A program made the translations under genes and the position numbers. The notes beneath the pieces were generated by a model. The model was not told the DNA's origin, made no database searches, and saw only the letters and a program-made list of their open reading frames with translations. A DNA stretch of 64,000 nt from Polyangiaceae bacterium (GTDB lineage: Bacteria; Myxococcota_A; Polyangia; Polyangiales; Polyangiaceae): the NCBI GenBank assembly GCA_019637265.1, contig JAHBVY010000015.1, forward strand, positions 1 to 64,000, read 5' to 3'. How positions within the stretch are numbered: position 1 is the stretch's first letter; every line of letters starts with the position of its first letter. Below, piece by piece: positions 33,423 through 42,373 of this stretch.

Positions 33423-33564
33423 TCGAATAAATGACCATAGCGTGCCGCCTTCGACCTTTGCGAAGCTGGGGCGCCTTCGGGGGAGTCGCCTGCCTGGGGC
33501 CGTCGGCTCTCCTTGGGGGCGGCGCTCCGTAGGCCGAGCCTACTAACACCTTCGCGGGGATCCC

Positions 33565-34353
33565 ATGTTGAAATCGACATCGCTATTCGCACTCCTAGCC
33601 ATCACCGTCGTCGCTTGCTCCTCTTCAGACAGTGGGGGCTCGGGCGGACCATCGAGCGGCGGCTCGGGGGGGAGCTTTGGGGGCTCCGGTGGCTCGGGCG
33701 GCTCCGGTGGCGTCGTGAGCGGCGCAGACACTTGCTACGGCCACCCTGACGCGACCGAGAGGGCCGAGGGCAGCGCGTTCGCGCTGTGCACGTATGACCG
33801 CTGCTGCGGAGCGTACGCGGCCTGCAACACCGACGAGGATTGCAACGCGGTGCTGGAGTGCAGCTACGCCGCGAGCAGTCAAGAGGACTTCGATCGATGC
33901 ATCGCGCCGTTCTTCTCAGATGGCCCCGGCAGCATCAACGGGATCGCAATTGAGTATTTGTTCGCGTACAAGTATTTCAACGATCTGTTCAGCTGCTGGG
34001 CCTCCAGCTGCAACGACACCGCGTCGGCGCCTCCGGCGGATCCGTGCCGAAGTCACTCCGGTTGTTCGCAGTGCGTGGACGGCATGGGGGTGCAGCAGAA
34101 CGGGTTCGTGGGGGCTTGTGTCTACGTCACCAAAGACGATCGGAGCGCCTGCGTGTCGGGCTCCGCGTATGGCCCCAATCGCCTCTCCGATCGCGATCGG
34201 GGTGAAGATTGGTCGTGGCTCTACTGGGACTCGGATCGGTGCCCTGGCGCGGGCGGTGGCCCGGGCGGCTGCACCCACGATAGCGACTGCGGGCGCTGTG
34301 AGCGCTGCGAGCGCTCCACGGGGAATTGCCTCACCAGGCCGTCCTGTAATTGA
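33565..34353 (+). CDS. Cys-rich lipoprotein with Gly/Ser linker
   Basis: A 262-residue secreted lipoprotein. The signal peptide MLKSTSLFALLAITVVAC ends in a lipobox with Cys18. Residues 19-50 are a low-complexity Ser/Gly linker. The remaining domain has many cysteines (CTYDRCCGAYAACNTDEDC, LECSYA, CWASSC, CTHDSDCGRCERCERSTGNC) and must be held by disulfides outside the cytoplasm. Family not recognised; this style is common in Myxococcota outer-membrane lipoproteins. The next gene, 36 bases downstream, encodes a similar type, so the two may be co-transcribed. Confidence 0.75.
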   Translation: MLKSTSLFALLAITVVACSSSDSGGSGGPSSGGSGGSFGGSGGSGGSGGVVSGADTCYGHPDATERAEGSAFALCTYDRCCGAYAACNTDEDCNAVLECSYAASSQEDFDRCIAPFFSDGPGSINGIAIEYLFAYKYFNDLFSCWASSCNDTASAPPADPCRSHSGCSQCVDGMGVQQNGFVGACVYVTKDDRSACVSGSAYGPNRLSDRDRGEDWSWLYWDSDRCPGAGGGPGGCTHDSDCGRCERCERSTGNCLTRPSCN

Positions 34354-34392
34354 TGTGCGCTGTGTGAGAAGAACTGGAGGAACTGACAAGTG

Positions 34393-35193
34393 ATGAAGCA
34401 TGGGTTCGGGTTAGGCGTGACGGTGCTCTCCCTCATCGCGCTGGGCGCTTGTGGTGATGATGACAGTGGAGGCTCGCGAGATCGCTGTGGCTCGTTCTGC
34501 GCTGTGTTCGCGCAGGGTGAGGGTTGCAGCTCGGTGCTGGATGGCTGCAATCGCGATTGCCCTGTGGCTCGTGAGCAGTGTGTGCATCGGGCGGATCCCA
34601 TGCTCCAGTGCCTGGCGGGCCTTGGGTTCTCTTGTACCTCGCCGGGCGTCGCGAACGCCGTGGGCGACGGTGCGGGGTTCGAGTCGCTGAGCGTCGCCTC
34701 CGGGACGCTCAACGTCTCCGACTCGAGGTGCGCTGAGCTAGTCGCCGCATTCAAGCGCTGTGACCCGCTGCCGGGCTCTGGCGGTTCCGGAGCGTCGGGT
34801 GGCTCTGGGGCCTCGGGTGGCTCTGGGGCCTCGGGTGGCTCTGGCGGTTCCGGAGCGTCGGGTGGCTTCGGTGGTTCCGGAGCGTCGGGCGGCTCCGGCG
34901 GCTCTGGTGGTGGGGACTGCAGCGGCGGCCAGGGCCTGAGCTGCGACGCGTGCCTCGATGCGGCGCTCCAGAGTGGCGGTTGCTGCGCCTCCCAGGGCGC
35001 CGCCTGCAGCGCCAATCCGAGCTGCGGTGCGCTGATCGACTGCTTGGCGGGGTGCTCCACGGACCCATGCATCGACAGCTGCGCCGAGGCTCACTCGAGC
35101 GGCATCCAGCCGTTCCTCAACCTCACGAACTGCCTGTTCGGTAACGACGCCCCGGGCCCAGGTGCTTGCGGCCTGGCTTGCGAAGACGACTGA
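34393..35193 (+). CDS. Cys-rich lipoprotein with long Gly/Ser/Ala repeat
   Basis: About 266 residues; a GTG at 34390, nine bases after GGAGG, is an equally good start. The lipobox is LIALGAC. An N-terminal Cys-rich module (CGSFCAVFAQGEGC, CNRDCPVAREQC) and a C-terminal one (CDACLDAALQSGGCCASQGAAC) are separated by about 40 residues of Gly-Ser-Gly-Ala repeats, made of 18-base tandem units at about 34779-34915. The repeat length probably varies between strains. Function unknown; probably surface-exposed. Confidence 0.75.
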   Translation: MKHGFGLGVTVLSLIALGACGDDDSGGSRDRCGSFCAVFAQGEGCSSVLDGCNRDCPVAREQCVHRADPMLQCLAGLGFSCTSPGVANAVGDGAGFESLSVASGTLNVSDSRCAELVAAFKRCDPLPGSGGSGASGGSGASGGSGASGGSGGSGASGGFGGSGASGGSGGSGGGDCSGGQGLSCDACLDAALQSGGCCASQGAACSANPSCGALIDCLAGCSTDPCIDSCAEAHSSGIQPFLNLTNCLFGNDAPGPGACGLACEDD

Positions 35194-35597
35194 GCCAAGC
35201 GGATTCGAGCGTCGACACGTAGGGGCAGGCCCCCGTGCCTGCCCTTGGTGACCCGAGCACGGCGTGCGTCCTCCGCGCGTGTGGAGGCTCCAGGCGGTAG
35301 AGCAGGCGACGGAGTCACCACGGCGGAGGTTGGGGGTTGGACGGCACCGCACCCCAGCGAGCCGAACGCTGCGCCCGTGCGCTGGAACAGCAGGGCGCTG
35401 CGAGTCGGTGGGCACGGCCTAGCGTGAAGACGGGCAGTAGGAGTACGTCGGCGTGAAGCATGGGCAGCGGCCGCCGTTCCAATCGCTGGCACCTCGGCTG
35501 AGTCCCCTTGCTTCGTGGAAAAATCCTTGCTCTCATCGAGCCGGGGTCCGCCCTTGCCAAACGGTGTTGGTGGCGTCCAGGGAGGCACCGCGTTTTC
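35194..35597. other. Intergenic region with one hairpin repeat
   Basis: 404 bases without a gene. It contains the GTAG hairpin at 35219 and, near 35328, GGTTGGGGGTTGGACGGC, a partial member of the GGGGGTTGG repeat family. Otherwise I see nothing. Confidence 0.4.
35219..35246 (+). repeat. GTAG-type hairpin repeat (CAGGCCCCC subtype)
   Basis: GTAGGGGCAGGC, a CCCCGT loop and GCCTGCCC form the stem. Single copy of this subtype in the window. Confidence 0.6.
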
Positions 35598-37655
35598 ATG
35601 AGGGATCAGAGGGCTCGGGGGTTTGGCAGTGCGCTGGGGTCGCCGTCGTGGCGCGGCCCCGAGCACCCTGTTCGTGCGCGGGGTGGCGTCGCGCTCAGCG
35701 CCATCGGCGCGGCGCTGTTGCTCGGCTTGGGCGCGCTCAGCGCCGGCGGTTGCGGCAAGGAGAACACGGTGAACGCCGGCTCACCCATGTGCCAAGCGGG
35801 GGAGCTGCGCTGCAGCAGCGCCTTGGTGGAGGTGTGTCAGGAGGACGGCAGCGCCTTCGAGCTCCAAGAGGTGTGCTCCGGGGGCACGCCGTTCTGTGCG
35901 GCGGGTGCCTGCGTGGAGTGTGAGGTGGGCTCGCAATACTGCAGCGGGAACGCCGTCTACGGGCGCTGTGAGCAGTCGAGCGACCAGGAGATCTTGGTGC
36001 TCGACTGCGCCGCCGTGGGCCAGGTGTGCAGCGGCGGTCGCTGTCGTGTTCAGGCGTGCGAGCCCGCTAGCGTGGTGTGCGACGGCAACACGGTGGTCAC
36101 CTGCGCTACGGACGGCCTCAGCGTCGCGAGCCGCACGCCGTGCGGCGTGAACGAGCGCTGCTTCGAGGGCGTCTGCGAGGAGGGGTGCTCCCCTGGAGCT
36201 AAAATCTGCAACCTAGATGGTCAGGTCGAGGTGTGCTCGGAGGATGGGCTCACCGTGATCGAGCGGCGGAGCTGCAGCGCAGCCCAGGGTTGTGAAGACG
36301 GTGAGTGTCGCCCGCTGGTGTGCGAGCCGGACAGCTCCTTCTGTCGGGGAGACAGGCTCATTCGGTGCTCTGCAAGCGGTACCTCCGAGCAAGAGCAGCC
36401 CTGCGGCGTCGGGGGGCGGTGCGTCGATGACGCGCAGGGGGTCAGGTGTGTTGTTCAAGTGTGTGAGCCAAACTTAGCCTACTGCGACGGCGTCGAGCCC
36501 TGGCGCTGCCACGCAGATGGGCAGGGCGCCAGCCGAGTGGGCGATGCGTGCACTGGCGCCACCACCTGCAGCGCTGGAGCGTGCGTGCCCTGGGTGTGCA
36601 CGCCAGCCTTGGAGTTCTGTGACGGCGATCAGCCCAAGGCCTGTGCCGTGGATGGGCTCGGTGCCACCAACCTGGGCCCGGCGTGCCCGAGCGAGGTGGG
36701 TTGCTCCGGGGGCAGGTGTTGTCAGCCGGCGGAGCGGTTCTGTGTGGGTCACCAGGTGATGGACTGCTCAGCTGACGGAATGATCGTGACCGAGGTGGAG
36801 GTGTGCCCAGCCAGCCAGTATTGCATCGCTGGGGGCTGTTCTGATGATCACGACGGCTACGCCCGCTGGCCGCTGCCCGGCACCGCCGGGCACCCGTTCG
36901 ACTACTCCGTGGACGTGGACGCGAAGACGGTGCTCGACCAGGTGACGGGGCTCTTGTGGCAGCGTGAGCCCGCGCCCACCACGCACACCTTCGATGACGC
37001 GAAGAGTCACTGCGAGGGGTTGACCTGGGGAGGCCGGGATGATTGGCGCTTGCCCACGCGGATGGAGCTGATCTCCATCGTCGACTACACGCGGGGTAGA
37101 CCAACCTTGGATAGCGTCGCTTTCCCCGGCACGCCGCAAGCCGCCTTCTGGGCTGGACCGAGGCGCAGCAATGACGCGTTGTCGGTCGACTTCGGTGATG
37201 GTACGGTCGACATCGAAGCGACAACGGTCTCTCGTCACGTTCGCTGTGTGGCGGAGGTGACCCCGCAGCTGCCTATCCCGGCCAGCGGGCACTACTTTCA
37301 GGTCACTGGAAACACGGTGCTCGACGGCGCGACCGGCCTCGAGTGGCAGCGGGGCAGCGCTCCGAGCGCTAGGTCCCAAGCGGCTGCCATCAGCTACTGC
37401 GATGGGCTCGCTCTGGATGGTAAGACAGGCTGGCGTTTGCCCTCCGCCTCTGAGCTGAGCAGCTTGATCCCTGGGCTGAAGCTCAACAGCCCGTTGATTG
37501 ATGGTGCCATCTTCACCGGGACGTTCTCGGCTTTCTACTGGAGCGCCGACGCATGGTACCTTGATTCGCGGCTTGCCTTTGCCGTTGGGTTCTCGTCTGG
37601 CCGGACGTGGCGCTACATCGCGACTGGCTCACGTCACGTTCGGTGTGTTCGGTGA
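35598..37655 (+). CDS. Cys-rich DUF1566 lipoprotein, paralog 2
   Basis: A 685-residue lipoprotein from the ATG at 35598 (the open frame extends upstream). The lipobox is GALSAGGC, followed by KENTVNAGSPMCQAGELRC. About ten Cys-rich modules of some 40-50 residues follow. Two DUF1566 domains sit near residues 440-550 and 555-685, each with TGLLWQR or TGLEWQR, DWRLPT or GWRLPS and a closing VRCV. Disulfide-rich and surface-anchored; ligand unknown. It is adjacent to and co-oriented with paralog 3, pointing to tandem duplication. Confidence 0.82.
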   Translation: MRDQRARGFGSALGSPSWRGPEHPVRARGGVALSAIGAALLLGLGALSAGGCGKENTVNAGSPMCQAGELRCSSALVEVCQEDGSAFELQEVCSGGTPFCAAGACVECEVGSQYCSGNAVYGRCEQSSDQEILVLDCAAVGQVCSGGRCRVQACEPASVVCDGNTVVTCATDGLSVASRTPCGVNERCFEGVCEEGCSPGAKICNLDGQVEVCSEDGLTVIERRSCSAAQGCEDGECRPLVCEPDSSFCRGDRLIRCSASGTSEQEQPCGVGGRCVDDAQGVRCVVQVCEPNLAYCDGVEPWRCHADGQGASRVGDACTGATTCSAGACVPWVCTPALEFCDGDQPKACAVDGLGATNLGPACPSEVGCSGGRCCQPAERFCVGHQVMDCSADGMIVTEVEVCPASQYCIAGGCSDDHDGYARWPLPGTAGHPFDYSVDVDAKTVLDQVTGLLWQREPAPTTHTFDDAKSHCEGLTWGGRDDWRLPTRMELISIVDYTRGRPTLDSVAFPGTPQAAFWAGPRRSNDALSVDFGDGTVDIEATTVSRHVRCVAEVTPQLPIPASGHYFQVTGNTVLDGATGLEWQRGSAPSARSQAAAISYCDGLALDGKTGWRLPSASELSSLIPGLKLNSPLIDGAIFTGTFSAFYWSADAWYLDSRLAFAVGFSSGRTWRYIATGSRHVRCVR

Positions 37656-37698
37656 GCGGCGGCTTGGTTTGGCTAGCTTGGCAGCGGAGAGGCTCGAG

Positions 37699-39645
37699 AT
37701 GAAGCAGGATCGGAGTGGGCTGGAGTCGGTATCGCGTGCTCGGCAGCTTGGCGGTGCAACCCTGAGGTCGTCCGTCAGGCTGTTTGACCTACTTCGGGTA
37801 GCATCCTTGCTCGGTCTGGGCGCGCTCAGCGCCAGCGGCTGCGGCAAGGAGAACACTGTCAACGCCGGCTCACCCATGTGTCAAGCGGGGGAGCTGCGCT
37901 GCAAGAGCACCGCGGTGGAGGTGTGCAAGGCGGACGGCAGCGGCTTCGAGGTCCAAGAGGTGTGCTCGGAGAGCACGCCGTTCTGCGCCGCCGGCGCCTG
38001 CGTGGCGTGCGAGACGGGCTCCCAGTATTGCAGCGGGAACGTGGTTTACGGGCGCTGCCACGACTCGAACGAGGAGCTGGCGGTGCAAGACTGCGGCGAC
38101 CTGAGCCAGGTGTGCAGTGAGGGTCGCTGTCGGGTGGCCAGCTGCGAGCCCACCAGCACGAGCTGCGAGGGCAATGAGGTGGTCACCTGCGCAGCGGATG
38201 GCCTGAGCATCGCCAAGCGCGAGCCCTGCGGCGCGAGTCAGCAGTGCGTGGATGGCAAGTGTGAGCGACAGAGGTGTCAGCCCGGGGCTCACTGCAAGAA
38301 CACGCGGCAGGTGGAGCTGTGCTCGGCAGATGGGCTCACCATCCTCGAGCTGCGCGATTGTGGCGCTGCGGAGGGCTGTGAGGCAGGCGAGTGCCTGCCC
38401 AAGTTCTGTACGGAGAGCACCACCTTCTGCAAGGACTACAAGCGCATGCGCTGCTCTGCGAGTGGCGCCGCGGAGGAGGAGTGGCCCTGCGCCCCAGATC
38501 AGAGCTGCGAAACCAGTGTAGAAGGCGGGATCCAGTGCTCGAGCTGGGTGTGTGAACCCGGCGCGGACTACTGCGCTGACACCGAGCCCAGGCGCTGCGC
38601 GGCAGATGGCTTGAGCTCGGTGTCGCTGGGCGAGCCTTGCACCGGTCGCACCACGTGCAGCGCCGGGGCGTGCGGGGTGTGGCAGTGCGAGCCGGGTCTC
38701 GACTTCTGCGCCGCGGGTGAGGCGCGCGCGTGCGCCGCGGATGGACTGAGCTCAGCTCCACTGACCCCCTGCGATGGCAGCGACCCCAGCTGCGAGCTCA
38801 AGACCTGTGACGACCTACCCGCAGACTACGCAGGTTACGCGCGCTGGCCACTCCCCGGCACCGCGGGTCACCCCTTCGATTACCTCGTGGACCCTGGGGC
38901 TAGGACGGTGCGCGATCAGGTGACGGGCCTCCTGTGGCAGCGCCAGGGGTCGCCCCTCCTGCACAGCTGGGAGTCTGCAAAGAGTTACTGTGAGGATCTG
39001 GTCTGGGCCGAGCGTGATGATTGGCGCCTGCCCACGCGGCTGGAGCTGCTCTCCCTGGTGGATTACACCCGAGTGGGGCCAGCGATCGACACCGGCGCCT
39101 TCCCGGACACGCCCGCTGAGGCCTTCTGGTCCGGGTCGGAGCGCGGCGCCTCGGGGCAAGCGTGGACGGTGGGGTTCAATCAGGGTGACGCCGTGGGGAC
39201 CGCGCCAAGCGCGTCGCGTCGGGTGCGCTGCGTGACCGTTGGCGCTCCGCAGAAGCCGATCCCAGTAAGCGGTCACTTCTTCCAGGTCACGGGGAACACG
39301 GTGCTCGACACCGCGACTGGCCTCGAGTGGCAGCGCGGCACGTCACCCACCGATCGGAGCCAGGGCGTTTCTGCGAGCTACTGCCTAGACCTCGAGCTGG
39401 ATGGGAAGACGGACTGGCGCTTGCCCACGGCCGCTGAGCTCAGCAGCCTGGTGCGAGAGGTGGGGGTGACCACCACGTTCATCGACGAGAGCATCTTCCC
39501 GGGCACTCAATCAGACAACTATTGGAGCGCCACCATCGCAGTCCCGGTGACGAGCAACCCAACGTACTGGCGCGTGGCGTTCAATACGGGGCAGACCAGC
39601 ACAGGCATTTGGGGCAACAATGAGTGGGCCCGCTGCGTCCGCTGA
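37699..39645 (+). CDS. Cys-rich DUF1566 lipoprotein, paralog 3
   Basis: A 648-residue lipoprotein from ATG 37699 with GGAGAGG just upstream. The lipobox GALSASGC and the KENTVNAGSPMCQAGELRC start are almost the same as in paralog 2. The Cys-rich modules (ACETGSQYCSGNVVYGRC, CEPTSTSCEGNEVVTC) are closer to the truncated copy at 30273 than to paralog 2. Two DUF1566 domains end the protein, closing with WARCVR. An intact copy of what the transposon broke. Confidence 0.82.
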   Translation: MKQDRSGLESVSRARQLGGATLRSSVRLFDLLRVASLLGLGALSASGCGKENTVNAGSPMCQAGELRCKSTAVEVCKADGSGFEVQEVCSESTPFCAAGACVACETGSQYCSGNVVYGRCHDSNEELAVQDCGDLSQVCSEGRCRVASCEPTSTSCEGNEVVTCAADGLSIAKREPCGASQQCVDGKCERQRCQPGAHCKNTRQVELCSADGLTILELRDCGAAEGCEAGECLPKFCTESTTFCKDYKRMRCSASGAAEEEWPCAPDQSCETSVEGGIQCSSWVCEPGADYCADTEPRRCAADGLSSVSLGEPCTGRTTCSAGACGVWQCEPGLDFCAAGEARACAADGLSSAPLTPCDGSDPSCELKTCDDLPADYAGYARWPLPGTAGHPFDYLVDPGARTVRDQVTGLLWQRQGSPLLHSWESAKSYCEDLVWAERDDWRLPTRLELLSLVDYTRVGPAIDTGAFPDTPAEAFWSGSERGASGQAWTVGFNQGDAVGTAPSASRRVRCVTVGAPQKPIPVSGHFFQVTGNTVLDTATGLEWQRGTSPTDRSQGVSASYCLDLELDGKTDWRLPTAAELSSLVREVGVTTTFIDESIFPGTQSDNYWSATIAVPVTSNPTYWRVAFNTGQTSTGIWGNNEWARCVR

Positions 39646-39654
39646 TCCCGCTCC

Positions 39655-39852
39655 ATGCTCTCCATCAGCACCGCGGAGCTCGCGCTCGTCGTCACCCTGC
39701 TGGTGACGCTGCTCGTCGTGATCGCGCTCTCCATCGTCGGTGTGCGCGTCCTCCACAAGGCGCTCCGCGACGCCCAACGCACCCCTCCTGAGGACCCGAA
39801 TCATCCCCCCGGCGCCTCCGAGCAACCAGTCAGAGACACTGACGCTCAATGA
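39655..39852 (+). CDS. Possible small single-span membrane protein
   Basis: A 65-residue frame beginning ten bases after the lipoprotein stop. Residues 5-32 are strongly hydrophobic (ELALVVTLLVTLLVVIALSIV), followed by a basic and Pro-rich tail. No ribosome site is obvious and I recognise no family, so it is a plausible but unproven gene. Confidence 0.4.
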   Translation: MLSISTAELALVVTLLVTLLVVIALSIVGVRVLHKALRDAQRTPPEDPNHPPGASEQPVRDTDAQ

Positions 39853-39900
39853 GCGGGCCAGGCGGCACCCATCATACGAGGGCAGCCACGGGGGCTGCGC

Positions 39901-40623
39901 CTACACCGATTCGCCGCGCGCCGGTTGCCTCTGCGCCACACCGTCAATCAACCTCACGATAGCCGGCACCAGCTCCGTGAGCTGCTCCAGCCGGTCTTCT
40001 TCCAGCGCCTCGAGGGTGGCCTCGTTGATGCCCCCGACGATCATCGTCGCCACGTCGAGCCCGATCGGCGGTCCAGCGCCTGCTTCGTTGATGGCGTGCT
40101 GCAAAAACAGCGCGAAGCTTCGCATCACGCGGCGCCGCGCGGTGAGCCCCTCGGCGCCCAGCGACAAGATCTCGAGCAGCAGCGTGCGCACCACGCGGGG
40201 CCTCTCCTTCAAGCGCGCGAGGTACAGCATGGCGCCCGCCGCCACTCCGGCGGTACCCTGACCGCTGTGCTCCCCCTGCGCCGCCTGGAGCTCCAACAAG
40301 AGCTCGCTCGCCGCGCTCTCGAACAGCGCCAGCAGGCAGGCATCCTTCGTGGAAAAGTGCTCGTAGAACGTGCGCTTGGAGACGCGCGCCCGCCGGACGA
40401 TGTCCGCGATGGTCAGGTTACCCCATCCTTCGCCGCTGATGCAGTCCAGCGCCGCCGCCAGCAGCCGCTCACGCACCTCGGGCTGCGCCTCCGGTCCATC
40501 AGCCAAGCTCACGAGCTGCTGCTCCAGCGGATCACGCGGCCCTTCATTCAGGTTAGCATGGCTGTCGATGGCCTCCTGGGGCCTCCTCGCTCTCGGGGCC
40601 TCGGTCTGGGGGTCGGTTTGCAT
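39901..40623 (-). CDS. TetR-family transcriptional repressor
   Basis: A 240-residue protein beginning MQTDPQTEAPRARRP at 40623, after a region with no convincing start further upstream. A disordered tail of about 45 residues precedes the helix-turn-helix (VRERLLAAALDCISGEGWGNLTIADIVRRARVSKRTFYEHFSTKDACLLAL, about 50-100). The helical ligand domain follows. It is divergent from the monooxygenase gene at 40858, and the palindromes at 40744-40771 and 40790-40805 in the shared spacer are its likely operators, so it probably represses both directions until an inducer binds. Confidence 0.88.
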   Translation of the reverse strand: MQTDPQTEAPRARRPQEAIDSHANLNEGPRDPLEQQLVSLADGPEAQPEVRERLLAAALDCISGEGWGNLTIADIVRRARVSKRTFYEHFSTKDACLLALFESAASELLLELQAAQGEHSGQGTAGVAAGAMLYLARLKERPRVVRTLLLEILSLGAEGLTARRRVMRSFALFLQHAINEAGAGPPIGLDVATMIVGGINEATLEALEEDRLEQLTELVPAIVRLIDGVAQRQPARGESV

Positions 40624-40743
40624 CAGCGCGCTCGCCTGGTCAGGGTTCTCGAACGGGGCCTCGAGCCGAGCTCGACGGCCTCGAGGGCAGGGGTTTTTGG
40701 GGGTTTGCCTGAACGCCGCTGGGCGGCCCCCGGCGAGTCTCAG

Positions 40744-40771
40744 TGGGATGGTACTTGACGGTACCATCCCA
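40744..40771. promoter_or_regulatory. Operator 1: perfect 11-base inverted repeat over a -35 element
   Basis: TGGGATGGTAC and GTACCATCCCA are perfect inverted arms around the six bases TTGACG (40755-40760). Those six bases fit a -35 box; TAGAGT at 40777-40782 is a fair -10 at a 16-base spacing, reading towards the monooxygenase gene. A repressor bound here would block the promoter. Confidence 0.65.
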
Positions 40772-40789
40772 GGCGCTAGAGTCCAGCTC

Positions 40790-40805
40790 GGTACTCGTGA
40801 GTACC
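40790..40805. promoter_or_regulatory. Operator 2: perfect 16-base palindrome
   Basis: GGTACTCGTGAGTACC is fully symmetric and shares the GGTAC half-site with operator 1. It lies at the expected transcription start, 50 bases before the monooxygenase ATG. Confidence 0.6.
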
Positions 40806-40857
40806 AGGCGCAGAGCGACGGTGAGCTGACTGAATCGGGCGAAGCTAGGAGCACACG

Positions 40858-42363
40858 ATGCAAGAACTGGATGTCCTCATCATCGGCGCGGGCCTCTCGG
40901 GGGTGGGCGCCGCCTGGCACCTGGCCGAGCGCTGCCCGCAGAAGCGCTTCCTGTTGCTCGAGGGGCGCGAGGCGATCGGCGGCACCTGGGACTTGTTCCG
41001 CTACCCGGGGATCCGCTCGGACTCGGATATGTACACCCTGGGGTACCATTTTCGGCCGTGGCGCGGGAAGCAGGCCATCGCCGACGGCACGTCGATCCGC
41101 GAGTACATCAAAGACACGGCGCGTGAGGCGGGCATCGTCGATCGAATCCGCTTTCAGCGCCGCGTGGTGCGCGCCGACTGGCGCTCGGCGGAGGCGCGCT
41201 GGGTCGTCACCGCGGAGACCCCGAGCGGGCAAGAGCAGTACGCCGCGCGCTTCCTCTACGCCTGCACCGGCTACTACAACTATGAGAGCGGCTACACGCC
41301 AGACTTCCCCGGCGTCGAGAATTTCCGTGGGGATTTCATCCACCCGCAGCACTGGCCGGAGGATCTCGACACCAGCGGCAAGCGCGTGGTGGTGATCGGC
41401 AGCGGAGCCACCGCCATCACCTTGGTCCCGGTGCTCGCCGAGCGGGCTCGCCAGGTGACGATGCTGCAGCGCTCGCCGACCTACGTGCTCTCGCTGCCGG
41501 ATGACGACGTGCTCGCGCAGCTGCTCCAGCGCGCGCTCCCGGAGCAGCTCGCGTACTCCATCACGCGCGCGAAGAACGTCGCGCTGGGGTCACTGTTCTA
41601 TCAGTTCGCGCAGCGCTACCCGAAGCTCACACGGCGACTGCTCCGCCGCGCCGCCATCCATCAGCTGGGTGATACGGAGGTGGTGGATACCCACTTCAAC
41701 CCCCGCTACGACCCATGGGACGAGCGGCTGTGTGTCGCGCCGAACGGCGACATCTTCCGCGCGCTGCGTGAGGGGCGAGCGCAGGTGGTGACGGACACCA
41801 TCGAGGCCTTCACGGAGGACGGCCTGCGCCTCGGCTCGGGTGAGCACCTCGAGGCGGACGTGGTCGTCAGCGCCACGGGGCTCCGCGCCGAGCTGCTCTC
41901 CGGGCTCGCGCTCGAGCTGGAAGGCGAGCCGGTGGAGATGGCGGAGCGCACCGCTTATCGGGGCGTGATGTTCAGTGACCTGCCTAACTTCGCGGTCGCG
42001 GTCGGCTACACCAACGCCTCGTGGACGCTGAAGTGCGATCTCTCGGCGGAGCACGTGTGCCGGCTGCTGAACCACATGGATGAACGAGGCTACGCCCAGG
42101 TGACGCCGCGGGTGCGCGACGTCAGCATGCCGCGCTTGCCGCTCCTCAACCTGCAGAGCGGCTACGTGAAGCGCGCGAGCGCTGGCATGCCGAAGCAGGG
42201 CGCCTGGGGGCCGTGGCGGCTCCACCAGAGCTACCTGAGTGATCTGTGGTCGCTCCGCTACGGGCGCCTCGTCACCCCGGAGCTCGAGTTTGCGCGCGAG
42301 CCTCGAGCGGCGCGTGTCCAAGGGTCGGCGACCTCATCGGTCGCCCTAGCGGCTGCAGGATGA
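40858..42363 (+). CDS. Flavin-containing monooxygenase (Baeyer-Villiger/FMO type)
   Basis: A 501-residue class B flavoprotein. The FAD Rossmann motif is GAGLSG (10-15) and the NADPH Rossmann motif is IGSGATA (about 180-186). Between them lies FRGDFIHPQHWP, the FxGxxxHxxxW/Y fingerprint of FMO and Baeyer-Villiger monooxygenases. GGTWDLFRYPGIRSDSDMYTL is typical of the group. Such enzymes oxidise ketones, amines or sulfides with oxygen and NADPH; the substrate here is unknown. First gene of a two-gene operon under the TetR operators; the next start is ten bases downstream. Confidence 0.9.
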   Translation: MQELDVLIIGAGLSGVGAAWHLAERCPQKRFLLLEGREAIGGTWDLFRYPGIRSDSDMYTLGYHFRPWRGKQAIADGTSIREYIKDTAREAGIVDRIRFQRRVVRADWRSAEARWVVTAETPSGQEQYAARFLYACTGYYNYESGYTPDFPGVENFRGDFIHPQHWPEDLDTSGKRVVVIGSGATAITLVPVLAERARQVTMLQRSPTYVLSLPDDDVLAQLLQRALPEQLAYSITRAKNVALGSLFYQFAQRYPKLTRRLLRRAAIHQLGDTEVVDTHFNPRYDPWDERLCVAPNGDIFRALREGRAQVVTDTIEAFTEDGLRLGSGEHLEADVVVSATGLRAELLSGLALELEGEPVEMAERTAYRGVMFSDLPNFAVAVGYTNASWTLKCDLSAEHVCRLLNHMDERGYAQVTPRVRDVSMPRLPLLNLQSGYVKRASAGMPKQGAWGPWRLHQSYLSDLWSLRYGRLVTPELEFAREPRAARVQGSATSSVALAAAG

Positions 42364-42373
42364 TGGAGTGGTC

